Assembly (NCBI RefSeq): GCF_905171765.1
Contig: NC_053390.1
Coordinates: 580,656,471 to 580,720,470 of the forward strand
Length of the DNA stretch: 64,000 nt
Source of the DNA: Bufo bufo
Lineage: Eukaryota; Chordata; Amphibia; Anura; Bufonidae
Direction of reading: 5' to 3'
Numbering within the stretch: position 1 is the stretch's first letter; the number at the start of each line of letters is the position of its first letter. Positions 12,322 to 24,039 of the stretch are shown here, one piece after another. The translations under genes and the position numbers were made by a program. The notes beneath the pieces were generated by a model, which was not told where the DNA came from, did no database searches, and was given only the letters and a program-made list of their open reading frames with translations.

Positions 12322-12693
12322 ATGACACAGTAAAGGGAATTGCATGTGGAGGAAGGTATTTTCCTCCCAGTGTGTGCTGCTGGACTAATTAGCAGTCAGG
12401 TAAGGTCAAACACTGGACTGGATCGCAGGTGCCGTTCTGGGTTTTTGTTAACACCTAGCTGCCTTTGAAAGACAGCAGAACTGCCAGCAGGGTGTGAACT
12501 AACACCCAGGAGATAAGGTGACTTTCTTGCTTTATGAACTTGTCGTGTGTGTGAACAAACACCAAGACTGCAAAGTGACTTGCGTTTTGTGCTGTACCTT
12601 ATGTGTGAATAAACACTGAAGTTTTGCTTTACAAACTGTTTTTTGCCTCTGTACTGTGTACACTTACCGTGCCTACCAGAGCGAATCCCCATA
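12322..12693 (+). repeat. 5' LTR of the deleted Gmr1-like element
   Basis: It shares with 14880-15352 the blocks GTGTGCTGCTGGACTAATTA, AACACCTAGCTGCCTTT and TGTGAATAAACACTGAAG. It is about 100 bp shorter, owing to a deletion at GACAGCAGAACTGCC (12470). AATAAA near 12608 is a candidate poly(A) signal. Confidence 0.75.
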
Positions 12694-12695
12694 AT

Positions 12696-12711
12696 TGGTG
12701 GAGGATGCGGG
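12696..12711 (+). other. Putative primer-binding site
   Basis: TGGTGGAGGATGCGGG lies two bases past the 5' LTR. A primer site starting TGG pairs with tRNA 3'-CCA; the rest loosely resembles a tRNA-Ala 3' end (my recollection, unverified). The sister element has TGGTGGAGGATGCAGGG at 54514-54530 on the minus strand. Confidence 0.45.
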
Positions 12712-12776
12712 CAATCGCAGTGAGGCTGGCGTGAAGCCGAAATATTTTTGTTGCATTTTTTTTCGGGCTCTGTTGT

Positions 12777-13714
12777 ATGTCCTGGATTAAGCCTGCTAAG
12801 TTGCAACCAGCATCACGGGACAAGATGGAGGAGATGATGAAGCAGCTAGTGCAGGCCAACCTAAGGCAACAACAGGCCATGGAGCAGCAGCAGGAGACTA
12901 ACAGACAACTACTAGAGGCTAATCAGCAACAGCAAGAAACTAACCAGCGGTTGCTGCAACACGTGATGGCCTTAGAGAAGACAGGCGTATCTCAGAGAGT
13001 CCACGATTGCCGGAAAGCGGTCTGCATGGCGATCCCCAAGATTGCACCGATGGATGACATCGAAATCTACCTGGCGGTGTTCGAGAAGGTGGCCGTGAGG
13101 GAGAGTCTACCCTGAGACTAGTGGGCTGAGGTCATCGCTCCGTTCCTGGCATTTGGACCCCAACAGGTTTACTTTGATTTACCCGACAAGCAAGCGGCAG
13201 ACTACTATAAGGTCAAGGGTGAGATCCTGGTGAGACTGGGGATGAATGCGTTGGTCCGGGCCCAGTGGGTGCATCAGTGGGAGTTTAACCTGGCTGAGAC
13301 AGCGAGACCCCAGTATTATAATTTGCTGCATCTCTGGCAAAAATGGCTACCGCCTGACGTACTGAGTCCCACTGCTATGCTGGACCATATTGTAGCGACA
13401 AATTCTTGAGAGCATTGCCACCACCCCTCCAGCGCTGGGTTGGCCAGATGTCTCCTACTAGTGTCCTGGAAATGGTGGACTTAGTCGAACAGTATGGGGC
13501 TACTGAGGAACTCCAGGGGAGTACTCTGGGGAAGGGTGTAACAAAATCCAGAAAATCCCAACCCCAGACCCTGTGGCCGGAGCTGAGAAAGACCGCACGG
13601 GATGTGCCCTTTGGGGATCGGAACCCTATAATCTGCTGGCAGTGTCATGAGCCTGGCCATGTACGGGCCGACTGTCCCCACCTGGTCGAGCCCATGGACG
13701 TAAACTTTGGGTAA
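12777..13714 (+). pseudogene. Gag with SCAN-like domain and zinc knuckle (broken)
   Basis: Retrotransposon capsid protein. From the ATG at 12777 the first ~75 residues are a glutamine-rich likely coiled coil with QQQQETNQ-type repeats. A SCAN-like region follows: YLAVFEK, then WLPPDVLSP in another frame, then LPPPLQRWVGQMSPTSVLEM. It ends in a CCHC knuckle (CWQCHEPGHVRADC, near 13635). SCAN domains of vertebrate zinc-finger proteins are thought to derive from Gmr1-like Gag, which fits. A stop at 13113 and at least one frameshift before 13406 break the frame. Confidence 0.75.
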
Positions 13715-13759
13715 TGACAGTCATGGTATACCAGATGGGTCGGTGCGTCAGACACTCCA

Positions 13760-14215
13760 GAAACTCTCAATAACGTACCTTTGTGTTGGGTGGAGGTGGG
13801 AGCCACTCCCGTGGTGGCTCTGCTGGACTCAGGGAGTCGGGTGACCCTTGTGAGGGCTTCCCTGGGGAAACCCACCGAATTTACGGACCAGAAAGTCGGG
13901 GTGCTCATAATACATGGAGATTTAAAAGAGTACCCCACTGCTCTAGTGTCCCTAAGCACGTGTGCCGGCAGAGAGATCCATGAGGTGGCCGTAGCCACCA
14001 GCATGCACTATAAAGTGATATTAGGAAGAGACTTTCTGTTGTTCCCAGCCCTGTGGCCGGCCGTTGTACATACTGATCCCCGGGAGATAGGGATGGCTCC
14101 AGAAGCGAGGCCTGGCCCAGTTGAGGTGTTAGAAAACCAGAAACCCAAGATGGAGGGGCCCATGGTAGGTCCGGTGGGCCAGCCCAGAATCGGGCCTATA
14201 ATCTGGGGTCCATAA
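13760..14215 (+). pseudogene. Aspartic protease region of the Gmr1-like element
   Basis: WVEVGATPVVALLDSGS carries the catalytic DSG triad start near 13828. It is followed by HGDLKEYPTALV and VILGRDFL, the second strand typical of retropepsins. The frame closes at 14215 before any integrase. The catalytic Asp is retained here, whereas the sister copy has Asn. Confidence 0.75.
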
Positions 14216-14499
14216 CTGTAGCCGGTGAGATCCGGTTTGGGTTTTTGGGCCTCCTGTCGACAGTAAGTTCCTAGCTAGGTGTTAGGGGCCCTACAAAACA
14301 TCAGAAAATTGGAGACACAAATTACAAGGTACTCTAGCCAGGTCGGAAAAAGCCGAGGCAGGTCTACCATGTCAATTTACAAAAACCTTGGAAGGTTAGG
14401 GAGACCTGTACTGAGAACAGCCTGCGGCCGGTTTATCTAGAGGAAGAGATTCCAGTCCCTCTGCTACAGGGGAAGCGGCTGCCACAGAAAAGATTACTG

Positions 14500-14872
14500 A
14501 CAGCCTTTTCCTCTAAAGAGACTCAGGGGGCCAGGGAGTTCGTTAGTCGGAACACGGATGTGTTCTCTGACCTCCCTGAACGCCCTTCCGTAACCCACCA
14601 TGATATTGTCACTGAGCCCCAGGCAAAAATCTGGTTAAAGCCGTACCAGGTGCCCGTGGCTCGGCGACAAGCCATCTCTGAAGGAGCGATATGGGGTTGG
14701 CCGTGGCCTGTCATCACCTGGACAAAGAGAGGAAGTCCCAGGTCACCAGATGGCTCTGGTCACTGCAGAACTTTGAGTTCACGGTGGAGCACAGAGCAGA
14801 CCGTTTGCAGGGAAACGTGGAGGCACTGTCCCGGGTGCACTGTTTATGCATGTGTTCACCCCCTCAAGGTTG
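14500..14872 (+). pseudogene. Pre-RT and RNase H remnant
   Basis: FVSRNTDVFSDLPERPS and HHDIVTEPQAKIWLKPYQVP match the pre-RT region of the sister copy (36495-36824). The sequence then passes directly into the end of RNase H (TRWLWSLQNFEFTVEHRADR near 14740). Everything between, with the RT palm, is deleted. Confidence 0.7.
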
Positions 14873-14879
14873 AACAAAG

Positions 14880-15352
14880 GAACACAGTAAAGAAAATTGT
14901 ATGTGAAGGCAGGTATTTTCCTACCAGTGTGTGCTGCTGGACTAATTAGCAGTCAGGTAAGGTCTAACACCGGACTGGATCGTAGGTGTCGGTCCGGGTT
15001 TTTGTTAACACCTAGCTGCCTTTAGAAGACAGCTGGGTTCATGCAGAGGGGATTTCTGTGTTGGGATCTGAGGCTTGTGCCAAGTTGGAGGGCTGAGACC
15101 CAAGTGTAGGGGAAACAGGCCTCCTAGAGCCTGCTTTTGGACTTGACGAGGCAGAACTGCCAGCAGGGTGTGAACTAACACCCAGGAGAAAAGGTGACTT
15201 TCTTGCTTTATGAACAAACACCAAGACTGCAAAGTGACTTGCGTTTTGTGCTATACCTTATGTGTGAATAAACACTGAAGTTTTGCTTTACAAACTGGTT
15301 TTTGCCTCTGTACTGCGTACGCTTACCCTGACTACTAGAGCAAATCCCCACA
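14880..15352 (+). repeat. 3' LTR of the deleted Gmr1-like element
   Basis: 473 bp pairing with the 12322-12693 LTR, and longer because it keeps a block around 15035-15145. It ends CAAATCCCCACA just before TGGGT. TGTGAATAAACACTGAAG near 15262 carries AATAAA. Confidence 0.75.
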
Positions 15353-15479
15353 TGGGTTAAAATGGAAAAGCATAGTGATAAGATGAAAGACCTTATCCCA
15401 AAACCTCTGAAGGCTAATGCACTGCCACATCACATGTAGCAAGTCTACATGCACTTCTGCACATCTATGACACTGTGCA

Positions 15480-17234
15480 CAGGGGTGCACCTAGCCTTTC
15501 TGCTGCCTGAGGCGAGAATTTAAACAGCGTCACCCCCCTACCCCAGTACCAAATTCTCAACCTAAACCCTTCCATCCTAACATTATATATATTACTACAA
15601 AATATACAGGGTAATACAAAGCCCTATACCCCTTACATCCAGTGACGTCTCCTTTGATAGAGATGTTCTCTCCCTCATCTTCTCAATTCAGACCAGACCA
15701 CCATGATGATTTTTCAGCCATCTCTCATCTCTGTAGCTTGACAAAAAACATCTTAGTTTCCAACTTTTCCATCATCCTCCCACCTTCTGGAAAAATTATC
15801 CTACTACCTCCAATACTGTGCCTGCCATGCTCCCCAATACTATACTGCAGAAACAGTCCCCCTGATAATACTAGTACCATGCAGATAATGCCCTTTAATA
15901 ATTATTGGAATGCAGTGTCCTAAAATAACTGCACCCAGCAATAGTGTAAACATGTCCCCCAAAAAATAACTGTGCCAAGCTGATACTGTGCCAGGGTGCT
16001 CCCACAGTAATAGTGCTCCCAAAAGTCCCAACTAATAATTCTCTGCCAGAGCGCACTTGATAGTATAGTGCCCCTAATAGTAATAATGTCCCCCCTGTGC
16101 CCCAGAAGTAATAATGTTAGTAATAATACAGCCCATACTAGTAATCATGTTCCCCATAGTCCCCCAGTAGTAATAAAGCCTACCATAATGCCCCCCAGTA
16201 GTAATAATTCTCCTTATAATGTGATAGTAGAAAAATGCTCCCTTAAAATGTGCACCAGTACAAAAAATACCCCCTTATAATGTGTGCCAGTGCAAAAAAT
16301 GTCCCATAATAATGTGCACTAGTACAAAACTGACCCTGTTCTATGTGCCAGTACAAAAATACCCCCTTTTTAGTGTCCCTAGCTCAGCTAATGTCCCCAT
16401 AATGCCAGTATAAAATACCCCTATATAGTGCCCCCAGTAAATGCCCCTATAGGGCTCCTCCCTTGCTCATACTGCCCTCTATATTGTGCCAGTATAAAAT
16501 GCCCCTACATAGTGCCCAAGTAGATGCCCTCAGTGTCCCCCATAATTTGCCAGTATAAAATACCCCTTCTTAGTGCCCCCACAGTGTTCCTTTCCCCCTT
16601 CCCCATAGTGCCCTATTATGTGTCCCAGTATAAAATGCCCCTATACAGAGTACCCAAGAAGATGCCCTCATAGTACCCCCTATAATTTGCCAGTATAAAC
16701 CTTTTCAGTGCCCCCAATAGATAACCCCATAGAGCTTGTCTCCCCCTTCCCCATATAAAATACCCTTTCTTTCTGCCATCAGTGGATACCCCCATAGTAC
16801 CCTAATGATGTAACAATAAGAAGTGCCTTTAGAAGACCCCATAGTGCTCCTTTTCTGCATTGTGCTATATAAAAAAATAAACACATATACTTACCTCCAT
16901 GAGGCTGGCAGCGATGCGATGCAGGCCTCTTCCGGCCTGTGTCCCGAGCTGTACAGCTCATCGCACCGCCTGCATCGGCCTCTGATAGTCTACAGGCACT
17001 AGGCCTGTAGACTATAAGAGGAATGGGGAAGGGAGACGTCTCTCCCCTGCCCTGCCTCACCATTCATCTGTATTGCTGTCCTGAGTACAGCGATACAGAT
17101 GAATATAGAGATGAGAGCTTCCACAATGGAAGCACTCATCTCCATTCTTGCTGCCCTGCCGCTGCCGCCTCACACTTGTCACTGGGGCCACGTCGCCTGA
17201 GGCCTCACCTCACCCAATTGGCAGTGCGGCTCTG
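15480..17234. mobile_element. hAT element with internal minisatellite
   Basis: Starts CAGGGGTGCACCTAGCC. The 8-bp flanks ACTGTGCA (15472-15479) and ACTATGCA (17235-17242) differ by one base. Near 15635 the interior carries ATCCAGTGACGTCTCCTTTG, which is shared with the hAT at 43333-45277, so the two are relatives. No transposase frame seen. Confidence 0.6.
15800..16790. repeat. Irregular minisatellite (GTGCCAGTATAAAATGCCCC theme)
   Basis: About 1 kb of imperfect units of roughly 30-45 bp built from CAGTA, TAAAATGCCCC, TATAGTGCCCCC and AGTAATAAT. It lies inside the hAT element 15480-17234. Confidence 0.7.
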
Positions 17235-17249
17235 ACTATGCATCTGATC

Positions 17250-17400
17250 ATAAACCCCTTCTGGTTTGTCCAGATGACCTTCAGCAAACTGCGAATGGGC
17301 AGCAATGTTCTTTGTGGAGAGCAGTGGCTTTCTTTTTGCTATCCTGCCAGGCACACCACTGTTGTTCAGTTTCCTCTGGATGGTGAACTCAAAAACATTA
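17250..17400 (-). pseudogene. Tc1-like transposase fragment
   Basis: The minus frame reads NNSGVPGRIAKRKPLLSTKN then FAEGHLDKP, the linker before the first catalytic Asp in Tc1 transposases. Only about 50 residues remain, next to the hAT right end. No terminal repeats found. Confidence 0.6.
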
Positions 17401-17459
17401 CAGAACATAACAGCATTCTCAAAGCACTAAATGCAAAATCTATATTAAAACTAATACCA

Positions 17460-19130
17460 CATTTGATATGATAAATAAACAAGGTTTTTAGCAATTATAT
17501 TTCGATAAAAAAAAAAAATCTGTGCCCACCTACCATGGCAAGGTAATCTCAGGTCGGAATATACTCTATTTAAAACTTATGCCAGTGATAGAGAGCCGAA
17601 CTCACACATATACTGTGTTGCTACAGTTGTTACGTCTGTGTGTCAACAGGCATCCAATGAGACGAACAGCAAACTCTGCTATATGTATCACACTAATTAA
17701 AAGCAGCTTGTGGAATAGATGGGATAATAGGAGTGCATGCAGCCTTGGAGGTGGCCACACTTTAAATTATGGCCATATACATCTGCGTATCTATTTATCA
17801 TATTGTGCAGAATGTGTTTAGAATTTGTGTCTTTTTTGTTTTTCGACTCATGAACAATAGCATTAGCTATGTGAAAGAGACCTTTAGTTACATAGAGGCT
17901 AACACGGGTTCCTTAGTTGCTTAGAGGTTACCATGGGTTCCTTTCTGACCATGCAGACTATTACATGCCTTACTTTTGGCGTGATCTTTGTTAGTCAACC
18001 ACTCTTGTGGAAAAGTATTAATGATTTTGTATACAACATCAATGTTAATTGGTTGAGTACAAGCTCTTTAGAGATTTTTTTTAACCTTTTACAGTCTGAT
18101 GAGCACTAATGTGTTGTGAAGATCAGACTTTAATGAATCCCTGTTCTTTAAATAAAACAGGTCACCTACTCACATCTTATTGTTATCCCATTGATTGGAA
18201 ACATCTGACTCTAATTCCACCTTCAAATTATCTGCTAATCCTAAATTTCTCCTTAAAGGGAAATTACCTAATTTAGGAAGCAATCTAGGGATCTAGAACA
18301 GTGATTTCAAAGGTGAGGTTATCCGAAACAGGTCCTTCACAGCTCTTACCGATTTGCGCTCCAACAATACCATGCTGATCTATTAACTCCAAAGATACAC
18401 AATAAACATGAATGGAGGATTAACATAAGGGTGATTGGCAGATGCAATAATTTGTCACGGTAGATGCGGAGATTCTCACTAAATATTGGAGGATACTTTT
18501 ATGTGATGAAGAGGATGACAACCCTGTGGCTGGACACATGAAAGAGGCACATAATAGGAGCTGGGAATTATTTATAGGCTATGTACACCTTTCGGGACAC
18601 TTTTTTGTTTTATTATTGCATTGTACTTGTTTTGAGCTAAAAATAATTTCTGAAATTGGTCTTTATGAAAAATATGGAGTCTTTTTTTCTATACGGAGCT
18701 GGTATGCTCTAGTAGCACCCTTTGGATTTTCTGTCTTTTCCATCAGACCAGGAGTAGATGAACTCCTTATTTCTGCTCTCTGACCTTATAAACACTAATT
18801 ATAGCTCAGTGCTTATCTTACTGATAAGAATGTGGCTTAAATAAGTGTTTATGACCAGTTTAGAGATAAGGGTAATTAGATGACTAGCACAAAGTGAAAT
18901 TACCAGTCACACAGTTAGAAAAATAGTTAACCCTTTGTGACAGAATGGCTCAATATTTTTAATAAAGGCCAATTGAAAATATGATTTTTAGTCAAAAATG
19001 AGTAACCTGCAATTATAAAAAAATAGCGTTTTAAATTAAGTTCGTCAGGATTGGGACTGTATAATTCTACAAAAAGAGGCCAAGTGATAGATTCCCACCT
19101 AAAAACCAAAATAAAAAAAATGATATCTTA
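17460..19130. other. Unassigned sequence
   Basis: No gene, transposase or clear repeat family recognised. An imperfect inverted pair (ACCTTATAAACACT near 18783 and AGTGTTTATGACC near 18844) suggests a small degraded MITE. Confidence 0.4.
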
Positions 19131-19639
19131 TACTTATTCACTGGCGTACATACAGGGGTCGCAATTGCGACCGGGCCCGGCACTCGAAAGTGCCCGGCCG
19201 CCTGTGGACCCCCCCGCTGGCAGGGGCCCCACTGTACTCACATGTATCGGAGTGCTCTGATGGGGCCCGGCATGAAGTACAGTGGCAATTTCGGGCCCCA
19301 TCAGAGCGCTCCATGCCTCCATTACATGTATAATATGGGGGGGGGTGAAGGAAGTGGGGGAGGGGAGTGCGAACTCACTCACACACCCCCGGCCAGGCAG
19401 TTTGTTTCCATAGTGAAGCAGGGAAACCTCTCTGCTCCCTGCTTCACTGATCTTCAGAGCTCCCCCTGCTGGCTCCACATCGCGCTGCTGGCTGTGGGAG
19501 GAGAGCTGAAACCCCGGGAACCTGCCTTCAGCATAGCCAGCAGCGCGATGAGTGTGGGAGCCTGTCATCAGGGAAGAAGATAAGTATGTGGTTTTTTTTT
19601 TCTAACGCTGCAGACTAGGGGCAAGGGGGGGGGGGGGGT

Positions 19640-20430
19640 GTGTTGAGCACAACTAGAGTGAGGGGGCACAAAAGTGGGTATCTCTACTGAGGGATCTGCC
19701 ACAATTAATATGAAGGGGCACCTAATCTGGCATAACTACTGTGAGGGGGGCACATATGAAGGCATAACTATGAGGGGGCACATATGAAGGCATAACTACT
19801 GTGAGGGGGCACGTAATCTGGCATAAACACTGTGAGGGGCACATATGTGGGCATATCTAATGTGAGGGGCACATAATATGGCATAACCACTCTGAGGGGG
19901 CACATATCTGGGCATATCTACTTTGAGGGGGCACATAACTGGGCATAAATACTGTTAAGTGGCACATAATCTGGCATAACTATTGTGAGGGGCACATAAT
20001 CTGGCATTACTACTGTGAGGGGCACATAATCTGGCATTACTACTGTAAGGGGGCACATAATCTGGCATTACTACTGTGAGGGGGCACATAATCTGGCATT
20101 ACTACTGTGAGAGGGCACATAATCTGGCATTACTACTGTGAAGGGACACATAATCTGGCATAATTACTGTGAGAGGCACAAAATCTGGGCATTACTACTG
20201 TGAGGGGGCACATAACTGGGCATTACTACTGTGAGGCTGTGAGGGGACACATACTGTGGCATTACTACTGTGAGGGAGGCACATATCTGGGCATAACTAC
20301 TGTAAGGGGACACATATTTGGCATAACTACTGTGAGCGGGCACATATCTGGGCATAACTACTGTGACACGAACAAAGGTGGGCATAACTACTGTGAGGGG
20401 CCACAAGGTGGGCATTAGTACTGTGTGGTT
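19640..20430. repeat. Minisatellite, about 30-bp unit
   Basis: About 25 imperfect units of the form ACTGTGAGGGGGCACATA then ATCTGGCATTACT. Array limits are approximate. The theme matches the GGGGCACAT runs in the hAT at 10578-12122. Confidence 0.85.
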
Positions 20431-20678
20431 GCACTTAGGGGAAATGTCCTAAATTACCCTGCTATACATTGGCATGGCTCAGTCTTACAGGCCAGCACAG
20501 TGCCCCTGCTGGTTATTTCACAGAGGCAGTCAACATCCCTTCCTTATGTGATTATTCTTTTTTTCTCACCACAGGGACCTTGTTCTGGATCCAGCGGACA
20601 TCACACCAATGTCAGCGACACCCTGGATGAGGTAGGACCAGATTTTATTAGGGTAAGTGTAGCCATGCATTGGGTTTA

Positions 20679-20972
20679 GGGCTCTTTAACAAGAGCGGAT
20701 CCCGTGCGGGTAATCCGCTGCGTGAAAGAGAGCCAAGCCCCGTTCCGGACAGCAGAGACAAGGAGCAGTAACATGATTGATAATGCTCCCTGCCTCTCTG
20801 ATCTTTTTACTACATAATCACAGTGAGATAAAGTTGTCACCGTGATTTTGCAGTAAAAAGATTACAGAGAGTCACAGAGCATTATCAATCATGTTACTGC
20901 TCCGTGTCTCTGCTGTGCAGAATGGGGCTTGGCTCTCATTCATGCAGCGGATCAGCCGCACGGAAAGAGCCC
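20679..20972. mobile_element. TWA-type MITE, uninterrupted copy
   Basis: 294 bp, starting GGGCTCTTTAACAAGAGCGG and ending GGAAAGAGCCC, with TTA at 20676-20678 and 20973-20975. The arms pair over most of their length. This is the empty form of the family whose filled copies lie at 1780-2601 and 4105-4927. Confidence 0.85.
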
Positions 20973-21190
20973 TTAGTAAGAAAATCTGCCGCTTCTTTGT
21001 AAAAATAGGGGGGGGGCCCAATCCAAAGTTTTCACTGTGGCCCATAACACTATAGTTACGCCACTGGTAGGGGAGGTAGTGGTGGGGGGGGGGGGGGGGG
21101 GTGTGGAGGCAGGTTGGGTGGGGGGGCGACGGGGAGGGAACCCCGTGGATCAGTTTCGCACCGGGGCCCCATGGATTGTGTGTACTTGTT

Positions 21191-22300
21191 TATAGATATG
21201 GACAATGTCTGAGGCAGTCAGTGCTACATCAGCATCTTGTATTACACAAAAATTTTTACTGTTGAGAAGATCTTATGCCAAAACAGCAATAAAGAAGAGA
21301 GAATAAGGTAAAATCAGGAACTCCTGAGTTAATATGTGTGTGAAATTTTTAGACCAGATTATCACCGGCCATAAACGTGTTCAACTTTGATTAGATGTTA
21401 ATAACTGTGTTAATACTGTCCCTAATAAACAACTAAGGTGTGAAGTGTGGGCAGTATACAGTCAGGAACACCAGGTGACACAAGATGGAGGTAGGATTGG
21501 GTTAATTAGAGGGGTGTACCCACAACGTGCACCCTGGGTAAGGCGTGCGGGAGCTTACTCACCTATTATTTGCACACAATAGGCGACTCTCCTAAATAGT
21601 GGGCAGAGCTATTATAATGTGTAATCTTAACACATACAAATTAGTCACGCTTAGCCGGACCCTCATGAGGTGCCCACATTTGTGCACCTGATAATGGATA
21701 TTTATTCTCAGTGGACACATATCAACAGAATAATTTTGTATATTTTTGAGCCTGTTAGCCCACTGAAAAAGTTGGGTGCGGTCCCAGCAGAAATGTGTTT
21801 GTGCAATACATATAATTTGGCCCATCCTGGTTTAAGAATAGGTCCATCTAGGACCAACTGGAGTAACTGAGTGGGGTCTTCCTTGTCAGAGCAGGTGCTC
21901 TGCGGAGGGAGAGCGCAGGGACCATCTTGCGCCCTTAATCAATGTTGTTAACCCTACTGAGAAAATGAACTTTCCAAGCGCCTGCATTGCTCCCAGGCTA
22001 CTGATGATTTCTACAAACCTTCGAAGGAGGAACATACACCATCAATCTGGATCAGTATAATGGTGAATCAGCCTCCAAGGTGCTCTGTGATTTACAGTAT
22101 AGTATACAGCTAAAGTATATAATTGTCCCTATATACTGTAGTACCGTCTCCCTGCATTCTCAATATCGATTGCTTACTGCCCGCTGTCATGTATCTCCTG
22201 GTGGCAGGTTAGTTACTCAGCGCACACCAGGGAGCAGGATCGTTCACTGTCAGTGCTGCTGGCCAGGCTGATTTGTGTCAAAATAGCAAGGATATTAGCA
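21191..22300. other. Unassigned sequence
   Basis: No gene or recognisable element; all frames are short and featureless. It ends at the TA of the Tc1 insertion at 22305. Confidence 0.4.
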
Positions 22301-22949
22301 CATATACAGTGGATATAAAAAGTCTACACGCCCCTGTTAAAATGTCAGGTTTCTGTGCTGAAAAAAAAATGAGACAAAGATAAATCATTTCAGAACTTTT
22401 TCCACCTTTAATGTGACCTATAAACTGTAGCACTCAATTGAAAAACAAACTGAAATATTTTAGGTGGAGGGAAGAAAACAAACAAAAAAAAAATAATGTG
22501 GTTGCATAAGTGCTATAACTGGGGATGTAGCTGTGTTTAACCGCCTCCGGACCGCCTAACGCAGGATCGCGTTCCGGAGGCGGCAGCTGCAGGCACAGTC
22601 ACGCATATATGCGTCATCTCGCGAGACGCGAGATTTCCTGTGAACGCGCGCACACGGGCGCGCGCGTTCACAGGATCGGAAGGTAAGCGAGTGGATCTCC
22701 AGCCTGCCAGCGGCGATCGTTCGCTGGCAGGCTGGAGATGCGATTTTTTTTAACCCCTAACAGGTATATTAGACGCTGTTTTGATAACAGCGTCTAATAT
22801 ACCTGCTACCTGGTCCTCTGGTGGTCCCTTTTGCTTGGATCGACCACCAGAGGACACAAGCAGCTCAGTAATAAGTAACACCAAACACCACTACACTACA
22901 CCCCCCCTCCCTGTCACTTATTAACCCCTTGTTAACCCCTGATCACCCC

Positions 22950-24010
22950 ATATAGACTCCCTGATCACCCCCCTGTCATTGATCACCCCCTGTCATTGAT
23001 CACCCCCTTGTAAGGCTCCATTCAGACGTCCGTATGTTTTTTACGGATCCACGGATACATGGATCGGATCCGCAAAACACATACGGACGTCTGAATGGAG
23101 CCTTACAGGGGGGTGATCAATGATAGGGGGGTGATCACCCCATATAGACTCCCTGATCACCCCCCTGTCATTGATCACCCCCCTGTCATTGATCACCCCC
23201 CTGTAAGGCTCCATTCAGACGTCCGTATGTTTTTTACAGATCCACGAATACATGGATCGGATCCGCAAAACACATACGGACATCTGAATGGAGCCTTACA
23301 GGGGGGTGATCAATAACAGGGGGGTGATCACCCCATATAGACTCCCTGATCACCCCCTTGTCATTGATCACCCCCCTGTCATTGATCACCCCCCTGTAAG
23401 GCTCCATTCAGACGTCCGTATGTTTTTTACAGATCCACGGATACATGGATCGGATCCACAAAACACATACGGACATCTGAATGGAGCCTTACAGGGGGGT
23501 GATCAATGACAGGGGGGTGATCACCCCATATAGACTCCCTGATCACCCCCCTGTCATTGATCACCCCCCTGTCATTGATCACCACCCTGTAAGGCTCCAT
23601 TCAGACGTCCGTATGTTTTTTATGGATCCACGGATACATGGATCGGATCCGCAAAACACATACGGACGTCTGAATGGAGCCTTACAGGGGGGTGATCAAT
23701 GACAGGGGGGTGATAACCCCATATAGACTCCCTGATCACCCGCCTGTCATTGATCACCCCCCTGTCATTGATCACACCCCTGTAAGGCTCCATTCAGACG
23801 TCCGTATGTTTTTTATGGATCCACGGATACATGGATCGGATCCGCAAAACATATACGGACGTCTGAATGGAGCCTTACAGGGGGGTGATCAATGACAGGG
23901 GGGTGATCACCCCATATAGACTCCCTGATCACCCCCCTGTCATTGATCACCCCCCTGTCATTGATCACCCCCCTGTAAGGCTCCATTCAGACGTTCCTTA
24001 TGTGTTTTGC
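22950..24010. repeat. 193-bp satellite built around a MITE hairpin
   Basis: Five full units and a partial sixth at exact 193-bp spacing (the left arm GGCTCCATTCAGACGT recurs at about 23014, 23207, 23400, 23593, 23786 and 23979). Each unit has an ~95-bp hairpin flanked by TAA and TTA plus a spacer of TGATCACCCCCCTGTCATT repeats. The 73-residue frame repeated in each unit is an artefact of the array. Confidence 0.9.
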
Positions 24011-24039
24011 CCAAGTTAGCGGAAATTTATTTATTTATT

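Larger units (their letters stand above)
12322..15352 (+). mobile_element. Gmr1-like Gypsy LTR element with internal deletion
   Basis: About 3.0 kb bounded by related LTRs and by TGGGT at 12317-12321 and 15353-15357 (probable 5-bp TSD). Gag and protease are present but broken. The integrase and most of the RT are missing: the frame passes from just before RT straight into the end of RNase H. This makes it a deletion derivative of the same family as the minus-strand element at 35345-55094. Confidence 0.8.
19139..21182. mobile_element. hAT element with minisatellite and a nested MITE
   Basis: Left end CACTGGCGTACATACAGGGG. The flanks TACTTATT (19131-19138) and TACTTGTT (21183-21190) match at 7 of 8 bases. 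A second hAT-type end, AGTTACGCCACTG near 21066, lies inside, so hAT fragments may be nested. It contains the 30-bp minisatellite and the MITE at 20679-20972. Outer limits are tentative. Confidence 0.5.

Noticed and set aside
21066..21072. Right end of the 19139 hAT at GCCACTG
   Set aside because: It gives no TSD with the left flank, while TACTTGTT at 21183 matches 7 of 8 bases; kept as a possible nested end.
23095..23895. Family of four 73-residue proteins
   Set aside because: The same reading of each 193-bp satellite unit, crossing hairpin sequence.
22950..24010. CRISPR-like array
   Set aside because: Units are tandem without unique spacers, in a eukaryotic transposon; it is satellite DNA.
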